Below the pieces are notes generated by a model. The model was given only the letters and a program-made list of their open reading frames with translations, searched no databases and was not told the DNA's origin. The position numbers and the translations under genes are program-made. DNA of 64,000 bases from NCBI RefSeq assembly GCF_900115365.1, contig NZ_FOWD01000012.1:47592-111591 (forward strand). Direction: 5' to 3'. Below, piece by piece: positions 25,395 through 34,337 of the stretch (the stretch's first letter is position 1; every line of letters begins with the position of its first letter). This DNA comes from Anaerocolumna aminovalerica (GTDB lineage Bacteria; Bacillota; Clostridia; Lachnospirales; Lachnospiraceae).

Positions 25395-25449
25395 TTGACA
25401 ACTAATATTGGTTCGCATATACTAATATATGAAAATGAAAATCTTTATC
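25395..25449 (+). promoter_or_regulatory. feo promoter with Fur box
   Basis: TTGACA (25395-25400), 17-base spacer, TATACT (25418-25423), then GAAAATGAAAATCTTTATC (25431-25449), which matches the 19-bp Fur consensus at 16 positions. The box covers the start of transcription, the classic place for iron repression. Confidence 0.8.
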
Positions 25450-25486
25450 AATATTAATAAAATTGTATAAGAAAGAGGATGAGATT

Positions 25487-25696
25487 ATGCCGTTAACAAT
25501 GGTGAAAGTAGGAGAACATAATACAATAAAAAAAGTTGGCGGAAAAGAAGAAACAAGAAGGTTTTTAGAGAACCTTGGATTTGTTGCAGGAAGTATTGTT
25601 ACCGTTGTGTCTGTAATAGGAGGCAATATGATTGTGAATGTGAAAGATTCCAGAGTTGCTATCGGAAAAGACATGGCTAACAAGATAATGGTTTAG
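25487..25696 (+). CDS. feoA: FeoA-domain protein 1
   Basis: 69 aa. ATG 25487 is chosen because AAGAAAGAGG lies just before it; an in-frame TTG at 25463 lies upstream of that site. SH3-like FeoA fold: 'TIKKVGGKEETRRFLENLGFVAGSIVTVV' and 'NMIVNVKDSRVAIGKDMANKIMV'. FeoA is a small cytoplasmic partner of the ferrous iron transporter FeoB. This is the first gene of the Fur-controlled feo operon; two feoA genes before feoB are usual in Clostridia. Confidence 0.9.
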   Translation: MPLTMVKVGEHNTIKKVGGKEETRRFLENLGFVAGSIVTVVSVIGGNMIVNVKDSRVAIGKDMANKIMV

Positions 25697-25811
25697 TAAG
25701 ATTCATTATATATAACATGAAAGTAGGATCATGAATTATTGAAATGCATAATTCACACCCTATTTGTAGCAGCGTCCCATCTTCAAGCAGATAGGGCATG
25801 CAACGGAACCA

Positions 25812-25907
25812 GGTTGAAAAAACTTGTTTTTTCAACCGCCATTTGTGCCGGTGCACAAAGTTACTGTCTTTATTAAAAGGCGCTAAATCGCCAGAATCGA
25901 GGTAATT
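25812..25907 (+). repeat. Dispersed intergenic repeat, copy R1
   Basis: Starts with a perfect 11-bp hairpin GGTTGAAAAAA/TTTTTTCAACC (25812-25837), continues with TTTGTGCC, and ends in hairpin GGCGCTAAATCGCC (25879-25892) then AGAATCGAGGT, which serves as ribosome site four bases before the next ATG. Aligns end to end with R2 (28498) and R3 (32294). Confidence 0.75.
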
Positions 25908-26129
25908 ATGAAAACATTAAGGGAAGTAGACTGTGGACAAACCGTAAAGGTGAAGAAGCTTACCGGAGAGGGACCGGTAAAGAGACGTATCATGGATATG
26001 GGAATCACTAAGGGAGTTGATGTTTTTGTCAGAAAAGTAGCACCACTTGGTGATCCGGTAGAAGTGACTGTTAGGGGATATGAATTATCACTTCGAAAAG
26101 CAGATGCTGAAATGATAGAAGTAGAGTAA
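25908..26129 (+). CDS. feoA: FeoA-domain protein 2
   Basis: 73 aa, ATG behind GAGGT supplied by repeat R1. FeoA-type SH3 fold: 'TVKVKKLTGEGPVKRRIMDMGITKGVDVFVRKVAPLG' and 'GYELSLRKADAEMIEV', the typical FeoA signature more clearly than the first copy. It should bind FeoB and tune iron uptake. It lies in the operon between feoA1 and feoB. Confidence 0.92.
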   Translation: MKTLREVDCGQTVKVKKLTGEGPVKRRIMDMGITKGVDVFVRKVAPLGDPVEVTVRGYELSLRKADAEMIEVE

Positions 26130-26229
26130 TTTTTTTTTGTCAAAGGTTAGTAGAGACTAACAAATGACAGGGAAAGCAAATAAGGGATAGGAATAACAAA
26201 CATAGCCATTGGGCAGAAGGAGAAATAAG

Positions 26230-28413
26230 ATGTCAATAAAAATTGCACTTGCAGGTAATCCAAATAGTGGTAAGACAACATTATTTAACGCACTGACAGG
26301 CTCCAACCAGTTCGTTGGTAACTGGCCTGGCGTAACAGTAGAAAAGAAAGAAGGTAAGTTAAAGGGGAATAAAGATGTTACAATTACGGATTTGCCGGGA
26401 ATCTATTCACTGTCTCCATATACATTAGAAGAAGTGGTAGCAAGAAATTATCTGATCAGTGAAAGACCGGATGCAATCTTGAATATAGTGGACGGAACCA
26501 ATATTGAGAGAAATCTATATTTATCTACACAATTAATGGAACTGGGAATTCCGGTAATCATGGCTGTTAATATGATTGACGTGTTGGAAAAGACAGGTGA
26601 TAAGATACATATAGATAAACTCAGTAAAAAATTAGGTTGCGATGTAGTAGAAATTTCTGCATTAAAAGGAACCGGAATTCAGAAAGCAGCAGAAAAAGCA
26701 GTTGCTCTTGCAAGAAAGAAGGAAGCCGGCGTACCGGTTCATGAGTTTGCAGCGGAGGTTGAGTCTGCAATCCGTTCCGTGGAAGATAAATTGGGAATGG
26801 AGGTTCCGGAAGAACAGAAAAGATTCTTTGCAATCAAATTGTTGGAAAAAGACGAGAAGATTCAAAAACAGATGAAACAGGCACCGGATGTGGCTGTTGA
26901 AATTAATGACCTTGAAAAAGAATTTGATGATGATACAGAAAGTATTATTACCAATGAAAGATATGTATATATCTCATCTATTATTGATGAATGCTGTACA
27001 AAAAGCAGAAAAGAAAAGCTGACTACCTCGGATAAAATTGACCGGATTGTTACAAACAGATGGCTGGCACTTCCGATTTTTGCAGCGGTTATGTTCCTTG
27101 TATATTATGTTTCTGTAACAACGGTGGGTACATGGGCAACGGATTGGGCTAATGAGGGCTTATTCGGTGATAGTTGGAGTTTCTTTGGAACGGAAGTTCC
27201 CGGTATACCGGTGCTGATAGAATCAGCTTTAAATGCAATAGGATGTGCTGACTGGTTACAGAGTCTTATTATTGATGGTATTGTAGCTGGTGTTGGTGCG
27301 GTTCTTGGCTTCGTTCCGCAGATGCTTATTTTATTCGCATTTCTTGCCTTTTTGGAAGCCTGCGGATATATGGCGCGAGTTGCCTTTATTATGGATAGGA
27401 TTTTCCGTAAATTCGGTCTTTCCGGTAAATCCTTTATTCCAATGCTTATCGGAAGCGGCTGTGGGGTTCCGGGTATTATGGCATCCAGAACCATTGAGAA
27501 TGACAGAGACCGTAAGATGACAATTATGACTACCACCTTTATACCTTGCAGCGCAAAACTTCCTATTATTGCTCTGATTTCAGGTGCGTTGTTCGGAGGA
27601 GCATGGTGGGTTGCCCCCAGTGCATACTTTGTAGGTATTGCAGCAATTGTTTGCTCCGGTATTATCTTAAAGAAGACAAAAATGTTTGCAGGAGATACCG
27701 CACCTTTCGTTATGGAATTACCGGCTTATCACATGCCTACGGTAGGAAATATATTAAGAAGTATGTGGGAAAGAGGATGGTCTTTCATTAAAAAAGCAGG
27801 AACCATTATTCTCTTATCGACTATAGTAGTGTGGTTCTTAATGCGTTTTGGCTGGGCAGATGGTTCTTTTGGATTGTTAGAAGCAGAACAACTTGATAGT
27901 AGTATTTTAGCATCGATTGGTAATGTATTAGCACCTTTATTTACACCACTTGGCTGGGGAAATTGGAAGTCAGCGGTTGCAGCGGTTACCGGTCTTATTG
28001 CAAAAGAAAATGTAGTTGGAACTTTTGGTATTCTGTATGGATTTACAGAGGTTGCAGAAGACGGAGCGGAAATCTGGGGTTCTTTGGCAGGAAGTATGAC
28101 AGCCATAGCAGCTTATTCATTCCTGGTATTTAATCTTTTATGTGCTCCTTGCGTTGCTGCCATGGGAGCAATCAGAAGAGAAATGAATAATGCAAAATGG
28201 TTCTGGTTTGCAGTTGGATATCAGACAATTCTTGCGTATGTTGTTTCATTATGCGTATTCCAAATCGGCACCTTAGTTACAGCAGGAACCTTTGGAGCTG
28301 GAACAGTAATAGCGTTTGTCCTTGTTCTTGGATTTATCTACCTGCTGTTTAGACCATATAAAGAAAGTAAAACATTACATGTAAATATAAAAGGTATAGC
28401 TGGCGCAAAATAG
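26230..28413 (+). CDS. feoB: Ferrous iron transporter FeoB
   Basis: 727 aa from ATG 26230 (AGAAGGAG just upstream; the upstream TTG is rejected). N-terminal G-domain: G1 'GNPNSGKT' (9-16), G2 Thr in the 'VTVEKKEG' switch, G3 'DLPG', G4 'NMID'. Then a helical GDI domain and the membrane part with two Gate motifs, including 'GSGCGVPG' and 'PCSAKLPI' with conserved Cys. It imports Fe2+ across the cytoplasmic membrane. Operon: feoA1-feoA2-feoB-Cys-rich protein-Fur-type regulator, under the Fur box at 25431. Confidence 0.96.
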   Translation: MSIKIALAGNPNSGKTTLFNALTGSNQFVGNWPGVTVEKKEGKLKGNKDVTITDLPGIYSLSPYTLEEVVARNYLISERPDAILNIVDGTNIERNLYLSTQLMELGIPVIMAVNMIDVLEKTGDKIHIDKLSKKLGCDVVEISALKGTGIQKAAEKAVALARKKEAGVPVHEFAAEVESAIRSVEDKLGMEVPEEQKRFFAIKLLEKDEKIQKQMKQAPDVAVEINDLEKEFDDDTESIITNERYVYISSIIDECCTKSRKEKLTTSDKIDRIVTNRWLALPIFAAVMFLVYYVSVTTVGTWATDWANEGLFGDSWSFFGTEVPGIPVLIESALNAIGCADWLQSLIIDGIVAGVGAVLGFVPQMLILFAFLAFLEACGYMARVAFIMDRIFRKFGLSGKSFIPMLIGSGCGVPGIMASRTIENDRDRKMTIMTTTFIPCSAKLPIIALISGALFGGAWWVAPSAYFVGIAAIVCSGIILKKTKMFAGDTAPFVMELPAYHMPTVGNILRSMWERGWSFIKKAGTIILLSTIVVWFLMRFGWADGSFGLLEAEQLDSSILASIGNVLAPLFTPLGWGNWKSAVAAVTGLIAKENVVGTFGILYGFTEVAEDGAEIWGSLAGSMTAIAAYSFLVFNLLCAPCVAAMGAIRREMNNAKWFWFAVGYQTILAYVVSLCVFQIGTLVTAGTFGAGTVIAFVLVLGFIYLLFRPYKESKTLHVNIKGIAGAK

Positions 28414-28497
28414 AAAGCAGTCCGGCATGAGATGGGGCCTGCGTCTAATGATGCGGGCTCCTTCTATAAAAAGGTTAGATCACTATAATGGAGGTCA

Positions 28498-28591
28498 GGT
28501 TGAAAACTTTGATTTCAACCGGCAAATTTATGTATAACAAATTCACTATCATTAATAAAAAGGGTGCTAATGCGCCAGAATTGAGGTTTAT
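28498..28591 (+). repeat. Dispersed intergenic repeat, copy R2
   Basis: Hairpin GGTTGAAA/TTTCAACC (28498-28520), ...AAATTCACTATCATTAATAAAAA..., then hairpin GGTGC-TAAT-GCGCC and AGAATTGAGGT four bases before ATG 28592. Relative to R1 the terminal hairpin has changed on both arms while keeping pairing. Confidence 0.75.
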
Positions 28592-28732
28592 ATGGGTACA
28601 TTAATTACAGGAATTGTGGTTGCAGGTATTGTATCTTTGATCGTAAAAGGTATGATTCGTGATAAACGGAATGGAAAATCAATACAGTGCGGTAATGATT
28701 GTAAGCATTGCGGAGGTCATTGCCATAGGTAG
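28592..28732 (+). CDS. FeoB-associated Cys-rich membrane protein
   Basis: 46 aa. One membrane helix (about 4-20, TLITGIVVAGIVSLIV) is followed by a short basic stretch and a Cys/His tail: CGNDCKHCGGHCHR. Small proteins of this form follow feoB in many Firmicutes and probably help Fe2+ passage, as FeoC or FeoA do elsewhere. The start is ATG behind repeat R2. Too short to be called by length alone, but sequence and position are distinctive. Confidence 0.88.
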   Translation: MGTLITGIVVAGIVSLIVKGMIRDKRNGKSIQCGNDCKHCGGHCHR

Positions 28733-28742
28733 GAGGAATGCA

Positions 28743-29228
28743 GTGGATCAGGAAGTAAAGCAGTTAGGAAAAAAGCCTCGTGATCATAGAAACTATCACA
28801 GGACACAGATGCAGAGAGAAATGGTACTTCAAAAACTGAAAGAAAAAGGCTGTAGGATTACAAAACAAAGACTGATCCTGCTGGACATTATTCTAGAGGA
28901 AGAATGCTCCTGCTGTAAGGAAATTTTCTATCGGGCAGTGGAGATTGATAATAGGATTGGAACAGCAACTGTATACCGTATGATAAATACATTGGAGGAA
29001 ATAGGAGCAATCAGTCGGAAGAACATGTATAAGATTGCCTGTGGTGCTGAATGTGAGGTAGAAAATGTCTGTACGGTAGAATTTAATGATGACACCCTCT
29101 GTCATTTGTCAGCCAATAAGTGGAATACGGTAATTCATGCCGGATTGTCCGCATGCGGTTATATGAATGGGCAGGAAATACGCAGTGTGATTGTAAAACA
29201 GTGCAGTTGTGAGAAAAGTGAAGCGTGA
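28743..29228 (+). CDS. Fur-family transcriptional regulator
   Basis: 161 aa from GTG 28743, with AGGAGG six bases before it (a longer frame upstream overlaps the Cys-rich gene and is rejected). Winged helix 'GCRITKQRLILLDIILEEECSCCKEIFYRAV... TATVYRMINTLEEIGAISRKN' is clearly Fur/PerR/Zur-like. The C-terminal half lacks the usual His-rich regulatory metal site and instead has scattered Cys ('CGAECEVENVC', 'KQCSCEKSE'), so it is a divergent member. As last gene of the feo operon it may be the regulator acting on the Fur boxes at 25431 and 4431. Confidence 0.85.
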   Translation: MDQEVKQLGKKPRDHRNYHRTQMQREMVLQKLKEKGCRITKQRLILLDIILEEECSCCKEIFYRAVEIDNRIGTATVYRMINTLEEIGAISRKNMYKIACGAECEVENVCTVEFNDDTLCHLSANKWNTVIHAGLSACGYMNGQEIRSVIVKQCSCEKSEA

Positions 29229-29338
29229 ATGAGAATATATAAAATGCATAAAGCTGTCACATGGTAGTAAAGCTGCCGTGATGATGGCTTTTGTTATAAA
29301 AAGTTCAAAAGTTCAGAACAGTTTTAGGAGGTACCTAT

Positions 29339-30346
29339 GTGGAATCTTTAATGCAGGAAGAATTGTTTTATGGAAGCAGAGTAAAAGTATTAGAAAGAAA
29401 TGACAATATGTCTCTATATCAGATAATAGACAAATCAGGAAAAGCAGAAATGACCAGTTATAAGGTATTTGATGGAATTACAATTGTGTACAACGATGTA
29501 CATATGGAGGGAATTCATGTAGACGTTTTGCCTCAGGAAGATATGTATGAAATCAATCACTGTAATGAGGGAAGGATAGAGTGTGAATTTGATAGCGGAG
29601 ATTATCTCTATATGGCAAAAGGCGACTTTTCCATGAATCGGAAGGACGGAACTTGTCATCAGTCCTATTTTCCGGTTTCACATTATCATGGAATATCTAT
29701 TTTAGTTATCCCTAAAATTGCACAGAGGGAAATGGATAAGCAGTTTGGGAAAAATAAAATTGATTTAAAAAAGATATTTATAAGGTTTTGCGGGGACAAA
29801 GGGTTTTATGTGACACAGGAGAATAAGTCCATGAAACATATCTTCTATGAATTGTATCATGTTCCGGAAAAAATCAGACAGGAATATTTTCGATTGAAAG
29901 TATTAGAGGTAATTTTATTTTTAAGTGCTTGTGAACCGGAGGAAAAAGAGGAAAGAGTATACTTTTCAAAAATACATGTTCAAAAGGTGAAAAACATACA
30001 GAAACAATTAGTAGAGAATCTGGATAAAAAGTATACCTTGCAACAACTTGCAAAAGAACATGACATAGCATTGACCTCTATGAAAAAATGCTTTAAAGGA
30101 GTGTATGCCAGCGGAATCTACGCATATATAAAAGAATATCGAATGCAGGAAGCTGCAAAAATGTTATTGGAAACAGAAAAAACAATTCTAAACATTGCCA
30201 ATTGTGTTGGATATGAAAATGGAAGTAAATTTTCAGCAGCATTTAAGGATGTAATAGGGATTACACCTAAGGAATTTCGAAAAAGCAGAGAAACTATGCC
30301 TGAATGGAGTGAATTACGGCGGAATGGAGTAGATAAGTATGTATAA
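29339..30346 (+). CDS. AraC-family transcriptional regulator
   Basis: 335 aa, GTG start with AGGAGG. The N-terminal ~220 residues form a sensing domain. The C-terminal AraC double helix-turn-helix runs about 230-330 ('YTLQQLAKEHDIALTSMKKCFKGVYASGIYAYIKEYRMQEAAKMLLETEKTILNIANCVGY', here given in pieces: 'LQQLAKEHDIALTSMKKCF', 'RMQEAAKMLL', 'IANCVGYENGSKFSAAFKD'). AraC proteins of this size next to paired ABC half-transporters recall the YbtA-YbtPQ arrangement for siderophore uptake. It likely activates the two ABC genes downstream. Confidence 0.88.
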   Translation: MESLMQEELFYGSRVKVLERNDNMSLYQIIDKSGKAEMTSYKVFDGITIVYNDVHMEGIHVDVLPQEDMYEINHCNEGRIECEFDSGDYLYMAKGDFSMNRKDGTCHQSYFPVSHYHGISILVIPKIAQREMDKQFGKNKIDLKKIFIRFCGDKGFYVTQENKSMKHIFYELYHVPEKIRQEYFRLKVLEVILFLSACEPEEKEERVYFSKIHVQKVKNIQKQLVENLDKKYTLQQLAKEHDIALTSMKKCFKGVYASGIYAYIKEYRMQEAAKMLLETEKTILNIANCVGYENGSKFSAAFKDVIGITPKEFRKSRETMPEWSELRRNGVDKYV

Positions 30347-30376
30347 AAGAAATAAAATGAATAAGAAATTAAGAAG

Positions 30377-30401
30377 AAAAGCGCCCTTTGGTGCTTTTTT
30401 T
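30377..30401 (+). terminator. Terminator after the AraC gene
   Basis: AAAAGCGCC pairs with GGTGCTTTT, 4-base loop, followed by T's. Confidence 0.8.
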
Positions 30402-30412
30402 AAAAGAAGACA

Positions 30413-30480
30413 GTTAGTAATAACTAACCATTAGTTATCATTAACCATTAGTTTAATACTAATCGTTATAAATTACTAAC
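30413..30480. promoter_or_regulatory. Cluster of GTTAGT/ACTAAC inverted repeats before the ABC pair
   Basis: GTTAGTAATAACTAAC (30413-30428), then ATTAGTTAT, ATTAGT-N5-ACTAAT (about 30448-30464) and GTTATAAATTACTAAC (ending 30480). The same element, as a perfect palindrome, occurs at 34305-34320. They look like several operator copies for one dimeric repressor or activator. Confidence 0.6.
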
Positions 30481-30511
30481 CATAAGTAACTAACAAGTGG
30501 AGGTGTCGTAA

Positions 30512-32293
30512 TTGAAGAGCAAGCAAAAAAGAATCCTTGATTTTGCAGGTAATTATAAATATCTGACATATTTAGGATGCGTATTATCAGGTATCAGTTC
30601 TGTATTAATGTTGGTGCCGTTTCTGTGTATTTGGAAAATTGCTTATGAAGTTTTAAAAGCAATGCCGAATATTCAAAATGTTAAGAATCTGACACAGTAT
30701 GGATGGATTGCTGTTATCTTTGCACTGGTGGGGATTTTTGTTTATGGAGGAGCATTGATGTGTACACATGTTGCAGCCTTTCGTACCGCAAGAAATATGA
30801 GAAGTAAAGCATTACATCACATTGTAAAATTGCCCCTTGGATATTTCGATGCCAATGGGACAGGTAGATTAAGACGTATTATTGATGAAAGTGCCGGACA
30901 GACAGAAACTTTCCTAGCCCACATACTGCCGGATTTAGCCGGAGCACTTGTAACTCCTGTTGCAATGTTGATTCTCCTGTTTGCTTTTGACTGGCGTTTG
31001 GGGCTGATTAGTTTAATCCCTATAATAATCAGTATGTTCTTTCTTAGCCGTATGATGGGCCCTAATATGGCAGAAGCCATGAAGGAATACCAGAATGCTT
31101 TGGAGGATATGAATAATGAAGCAGTAGAATATATAAGAGGAATCCCTGTGGTAAAAACCTTTGGACAGACTGTATTTTCTTTTAAAAATTTTCATGATTC
31201 CATAATGGGGTATAAAAAATGGGCAGTAAACTATACGATCAGTTTACGGATTCCCATGTGCAATTATACCGTGTCCATGAATTCTGTTTTTGCACTTTTG
31301 ATACCGGCCGGTATTTTGATGATAAGGGCAGCGGTAAATCCACAAAAGTTTTTATCCGATTTTATTTTCTATTGTATTTTTACTCCAATCATAACGGTGA
31401 TTATGAATAAAATTATGTTCTCCAGTGAAAATCTTATGTTGGCAAAAGATGCGGTAACCAGAATCAATGGTATATTGGAAGAAAAAGTACTAAAGGAACC
31501 TACAGGGAATGGGAGAAAAACACCGGCCCGGATGGACATAGAATTTAATAATGTAACTTTTTCTTATCCGGGAACCACACAACCTGCGATTCATCATATG
31601 TCATTTTCCATTAAAGAAGGAAGTATGGCAGCTTTAGTGGGGCCATCAGGAGGAGGAAAAACAACGGTGGCTTCCCTGATCCCACGTTTCTTTGATACTG
31701 CCCAGGGAAGTATTACCATAGGAGGGGTGGATGTCAGAGACATTCCAACGGAAGAATTGATGAATAAAGTATCTTTTGTGTTCCAGAATACAAGACTATT
31801 TAAGACCAGTCTGTTTGAAAATATCCGCTTCTCAAAACCGGATGCAACCAGAGAACAGGTTATGAAAGCAGCAAAGGCTGCGCAATGTGAAGAAATATTT
31901 GATAAAATGCCCCAAGGTATTGATACCATAGTGGGCAGTAAAGGCACTTATCTATCCGGAGGTGAGGCGCAGCGTATCGCACTTGCAAGAGCTATATTAA
32001 AGGATGCTCCTATTGTGCTTTTAGATGAAGCCACCGCTTTTGCCGATCCGGAAAATGAGCATAAGATTCAGGAAGCTTTTGAAGTACTTGCGAAGGGAAA
32101 AACCGTATTAATGATTGCCCACCGCCTGTCTACAGTAAAGAATGCGGATAAAATTATGGTAATAGAAGGGGGCAAAATCAAAGAAAGCGGTACACATGAA
32201 CAGCTTATAAAAAAAGCCGGTTTATACCAGAGAATGTGGGAAGAATATAAGACCTCCATTTCATGGAAGGTAAAGGAAGGGAAGGTAAGTTAA
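30512..32293 (+). CDS. ABC half-transporter 1 (exporter fold, siderophore-transporter-like)
   Basis: 593 aa, TTG start behind GGAGGT. Six membrane helices in residues 15-310. Nucleotide-binding domain about 335-585: Walker A 'GPSGGGKTT', signature 'LSGGEAQRIALARAI', Walker B 'IVLLDEATAFADPENE', H-loop 'IAHRLSTV'. The 'ATAFADPE' variant in place of 'ATSALD' is, as I recall it, characteristic of the YbtP/Q and IrtA/B group, exporter-shaped transporters that import ferric siderophores. With an AraC regulator before it and feo genes next door, an iron role is likely (inference). Partner: the next gene. Confidence 0.85.
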   Translation: MKSKQKRILDFAGNYKYLTYLGCVLSGISSVLMLVPFLCIWKIAYEVLKAMPNIQNVKNLTQYGWIAVIFALVGIFVYGGALMCTHVAAFRTARNMRSKALHHIVKLPLGYFDANGTGRLRRIIDESAGQTETFLAHILPDLAGALVTPVAMLILLFAFDWRLGLISLIPIIISMFFLSRMMGPNMAEAMKEYQNALEDMNNEAVEYIRGIPVVKTFGQTVFSFKNFHDSIMGYKKWAVNYTISLRIPMCNYTVSMNSVFALLIPAGILMIRAAVNPQKFLSDFIFYCIFTPIITVIMNKIMFSSENLMLAKDAVTRINGILEEKVLKEPTGNGRKTPARMDIEFNNVTFSYPGTTQPAIHHMSFSIKEGSMAALVGPSGGGKTTVASLIPRFFDTAQGSITIGGVDVRDIPTEELMNKVSFVFQNTRLFKTSLFENIRFSKPDATREQVMKAAKAAQCEEIFDKMPQGIDTIVGSKGTYLSGGEAQRIALARAILKDAPIVLLDEATAFADPENEHKIQEAFEVLAKGKTVLMIAHRLSTVKNADKIMVIEGGKIKESGTHEQLIKKAGLYQRMWEEYKTSISWKVKEGKVS

Positions 32294-32378
32294 CAAGTTT
32301 TGAAACCAGCAGTTTGTGCCAGAGCATAGAATTGCTGTCATTATTAAAAGGTGCTAAAGCATCGGAATCGAGGTTAAA
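32294..32378 (+). repeat. Dispersed intergenic repeat, copy R3
   Basis: CAAGTTTTGAAACCAGC...TTTGTGCCAGAGC...CTGTCATTATTAAAAGGTGCTAAAGCATC, then GGAATCGAGGT four bases before ATG 32379 (pieces quoted separately; the hairpin GGTGC-TAAA-GCATC is 32349 onward). It separates two genes of one transporter. Confidence 0.75.
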
Positions 32379-34136
32379 ATGACACAATATTTTATCAATA
32401 AATTTGCTTTGAGTGAAAAAGGAGCAAAAGATTTGGTGAAGGCGATTATTGCATGTACCTTAACATACATCAGCTTCATGTTTCCTGTAGGATTATTATA
32501 TACGGTACTGCGGGCTTTATTGGCTCCTTATATAGGTGGAGTGGAAAAAGTACTTCCACTATATGTGTACATTATAATTTCAGTTATTATACTGGTAGTT
32601 ATTTGGATATTTGAAAAAATTCAGTATGATGCTACATTCTTATCCTCCTACGAAGAAAGCGCCAATCAAAGAATCAGTATTGCTGAAAAAATGAGAAAAA
32701 TACCGTTATCATTTTTTGGAAAAAAAGATTTGTCTGATTTGACAACTACCATTATGACAGATTGTGCCGGAATAGAGACCGCTTTTTCTCATTATATACC
32801 GGAGTTATTTGGAGCAGTTTTGGCAGTGGTAATCGTAGGAATCGGACTTCTTATTACTGATTGGAGATTGGCTGCAGCATTGCTTTGGGTAGTTCCTATA
32901 GCCTTTGCCATTACCATAGGAGGAAGGAAACAGCAGGATAAAGCCAATAAACTGCATGATAATTCTAAGCTGGAACGTGCAGATAGTATTCAGGAATGCC
33001 TGGAAACAATCAGGGAAATAAAAGCAAATAACCAGTCAGAACGCTATTTGGAAAAAGTAGATAAAACACTGAGAACCTCTGAAAAAATGAACATAATGGC
33101 GGAAGTGAATACAGCCATATTTGTTATATCAGCCCAGATGTTATTAAGGGTTGGAGTAGCTACACTGGTTTTAGCAGGAGCAAAGCTGATAACGGTTGGA
33201 AAGATTGATTTTCTTACACTTCTTATGTTCCTTATAGCAGCTTCCAGAGTATTTGATCCTCTGGCAATGGCATTGCAGAATTTGGCGGCTGTTTTTGCAA
33301 CGGAACTTAAGATTAACCGAATGAAAGAGATTCAAAGCCAGAAAATACAGACTGGTAAAGGGAATGTAGAATTTGAACATTATGATATCTGCTTTGAACA
33401 TGTAGGATTTGCATATAATAAAAAGGAAAATGATGATTTGGAATATGTATTGAATGATGTAAGTTTTATAGCTAAGCAGGGAGAAGTTACTGCATTAGTA
33501 GGACCATCCGGCGGCGGAAAAAGCACCGTAAGCAAGCTTGCTGCAAGATTCTGGGATGTTCAGTCCGGAAAGATCACCATAGGAGGAACTAATATTTCTG
33601 AAATTGAGCCGGAGGAACTTTTAAGAAATTATGCCATTGTATTTCAGGATGTAGTACTGTTTAACAATACGATTATGGAAAATATACGTCTGGGCAGAAG
33701 GGGGGCTACTGATAAAGAAGTAATTCATGCGGCTAAAATGGCAATGTGCGAAGAATTCATAGAAAAGATGCCTTTGGGTTATCAGACAGTGATAGGGGAG
33801 AATGGTTCCACTCTTTCCGGCGGGGAAAGGCAGAGAATCTCCATAGCAAGAGCCTTGTTAAAAGATGCTCCCGTTATACTTCTTGATGAAGCAACGGCAT
33901 CACTTGATGTAGAGAATGAATCCAAGGTTCAGAAAGCATTATCAAGGTTGATTAGGAACAAGACAGTACTTGTTATTGCCCATAGAATGCGGACAATAGC
34001 AGGAGCAGATCATATTGTAGTACTTGCTGAAGGAGGCGTTGCAGAAGAAGGAACTCATGAAGAACTTTTAAATGCAGGTGGATTATATCATAAATTATGG
34101 GATTTACAGACAAAGTCAGCAGAGTGGACACTATAG
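32379..34136 (+). CDS. ABC half-transporter 2 (exporter fold, partner of the preceding gene)
   Basis: 585 aa, ATG behind the GAGGT of repeat R3. Six membrane helices in residues 20-320. Nucleotide-binding domain: Walker A 'GPSGGGKST', signature 'LSGGERQRISIARAL', Walker B 'VILLDEATASLDVENE', H-loop 'IAHRMRTI'. Here the D-loop region is the standard 'SLD', unlike the 'FAD' variant of its partner, so the heterodimer may be asymmetric. Same proposed role as the first half-transporter. Confidence 0.85.
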   Translation: MTQYFINKFALSEKGAKDLVKAIIACTLTYISFMFPVGLLYTVLRALLAPYIGGVEKVLPLYVYIIISVIILVVIWIFEKIQYDATFLSSYEESANQRISIAEKMRKIPLSFFGKKDLSDLTTTIMTDCAGIETAFSHYIPELFGAVLAVVIVGIGLLITDWRLAAALLWVVPIAFAITIGGRKQQDKANKLHDNSKLERADSIQECLETIREIKANNQSERYLEKVDKTLRTSEKMNIMAEVNTAIFVISAQMLLRVGVATLVLAGAKLITVGKIDFLTLLMFLIAASRVFDPLAMALQNLAAVFATELKINRMKEIQSQKIQTGKGNVEFEHYDICFEHVGFAYNKKENDDLEYVLNDVSFIAKQGEVTALVGPSGGGKSTVSKLAARFWDVQSGKITIGGTNISEIEPEELLRNYAIVFQDVVLFNNTIMENIRLGRRGATDKEVIHAAKMAMCEEFIEKMPLGYQTVIGENGSTLSGGERQRISIARALLKDAPVILLDEATASLDVENESKVQKALSRLIRNKTVLVIAHRMRTIAGADHIVVLAEGGVAEEGTHEELLNAGGLYHKLWDLQTKSAEWTL

Positions 34137-34304
34137 TTATTAGAATCTGAAAAACACATATAGAGAGTTAAGTGGAGAAAGCCATGCTTATTGAGAAGAA
34201 AGAATCAATCAGCATGGCTTAATTTTTAGAAAGCAGGTTATTGATAAAAAAGTATCATTAAGCATACTTGACGAACAGAATAAAATTAGATAATATAAAC
34301 ATTA

Positions 34305-34320
34305 GTTAGTTATAACTAAC
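34305..34320. promoter_or_regulatory. Perfect 16-bp palindrome GTTAGTTATAACTAAC
   Basis: Fully self-complementary and identical but for one base to the element at 30413-30428. It lies 17 bases before the ATG of the DUF3793-like remnant and so probably controls that gene and the DUF2325 gene after it. Confidence 0.75.
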
Positions 34321-34337
34321 CATGAAAGAAGGGATTT

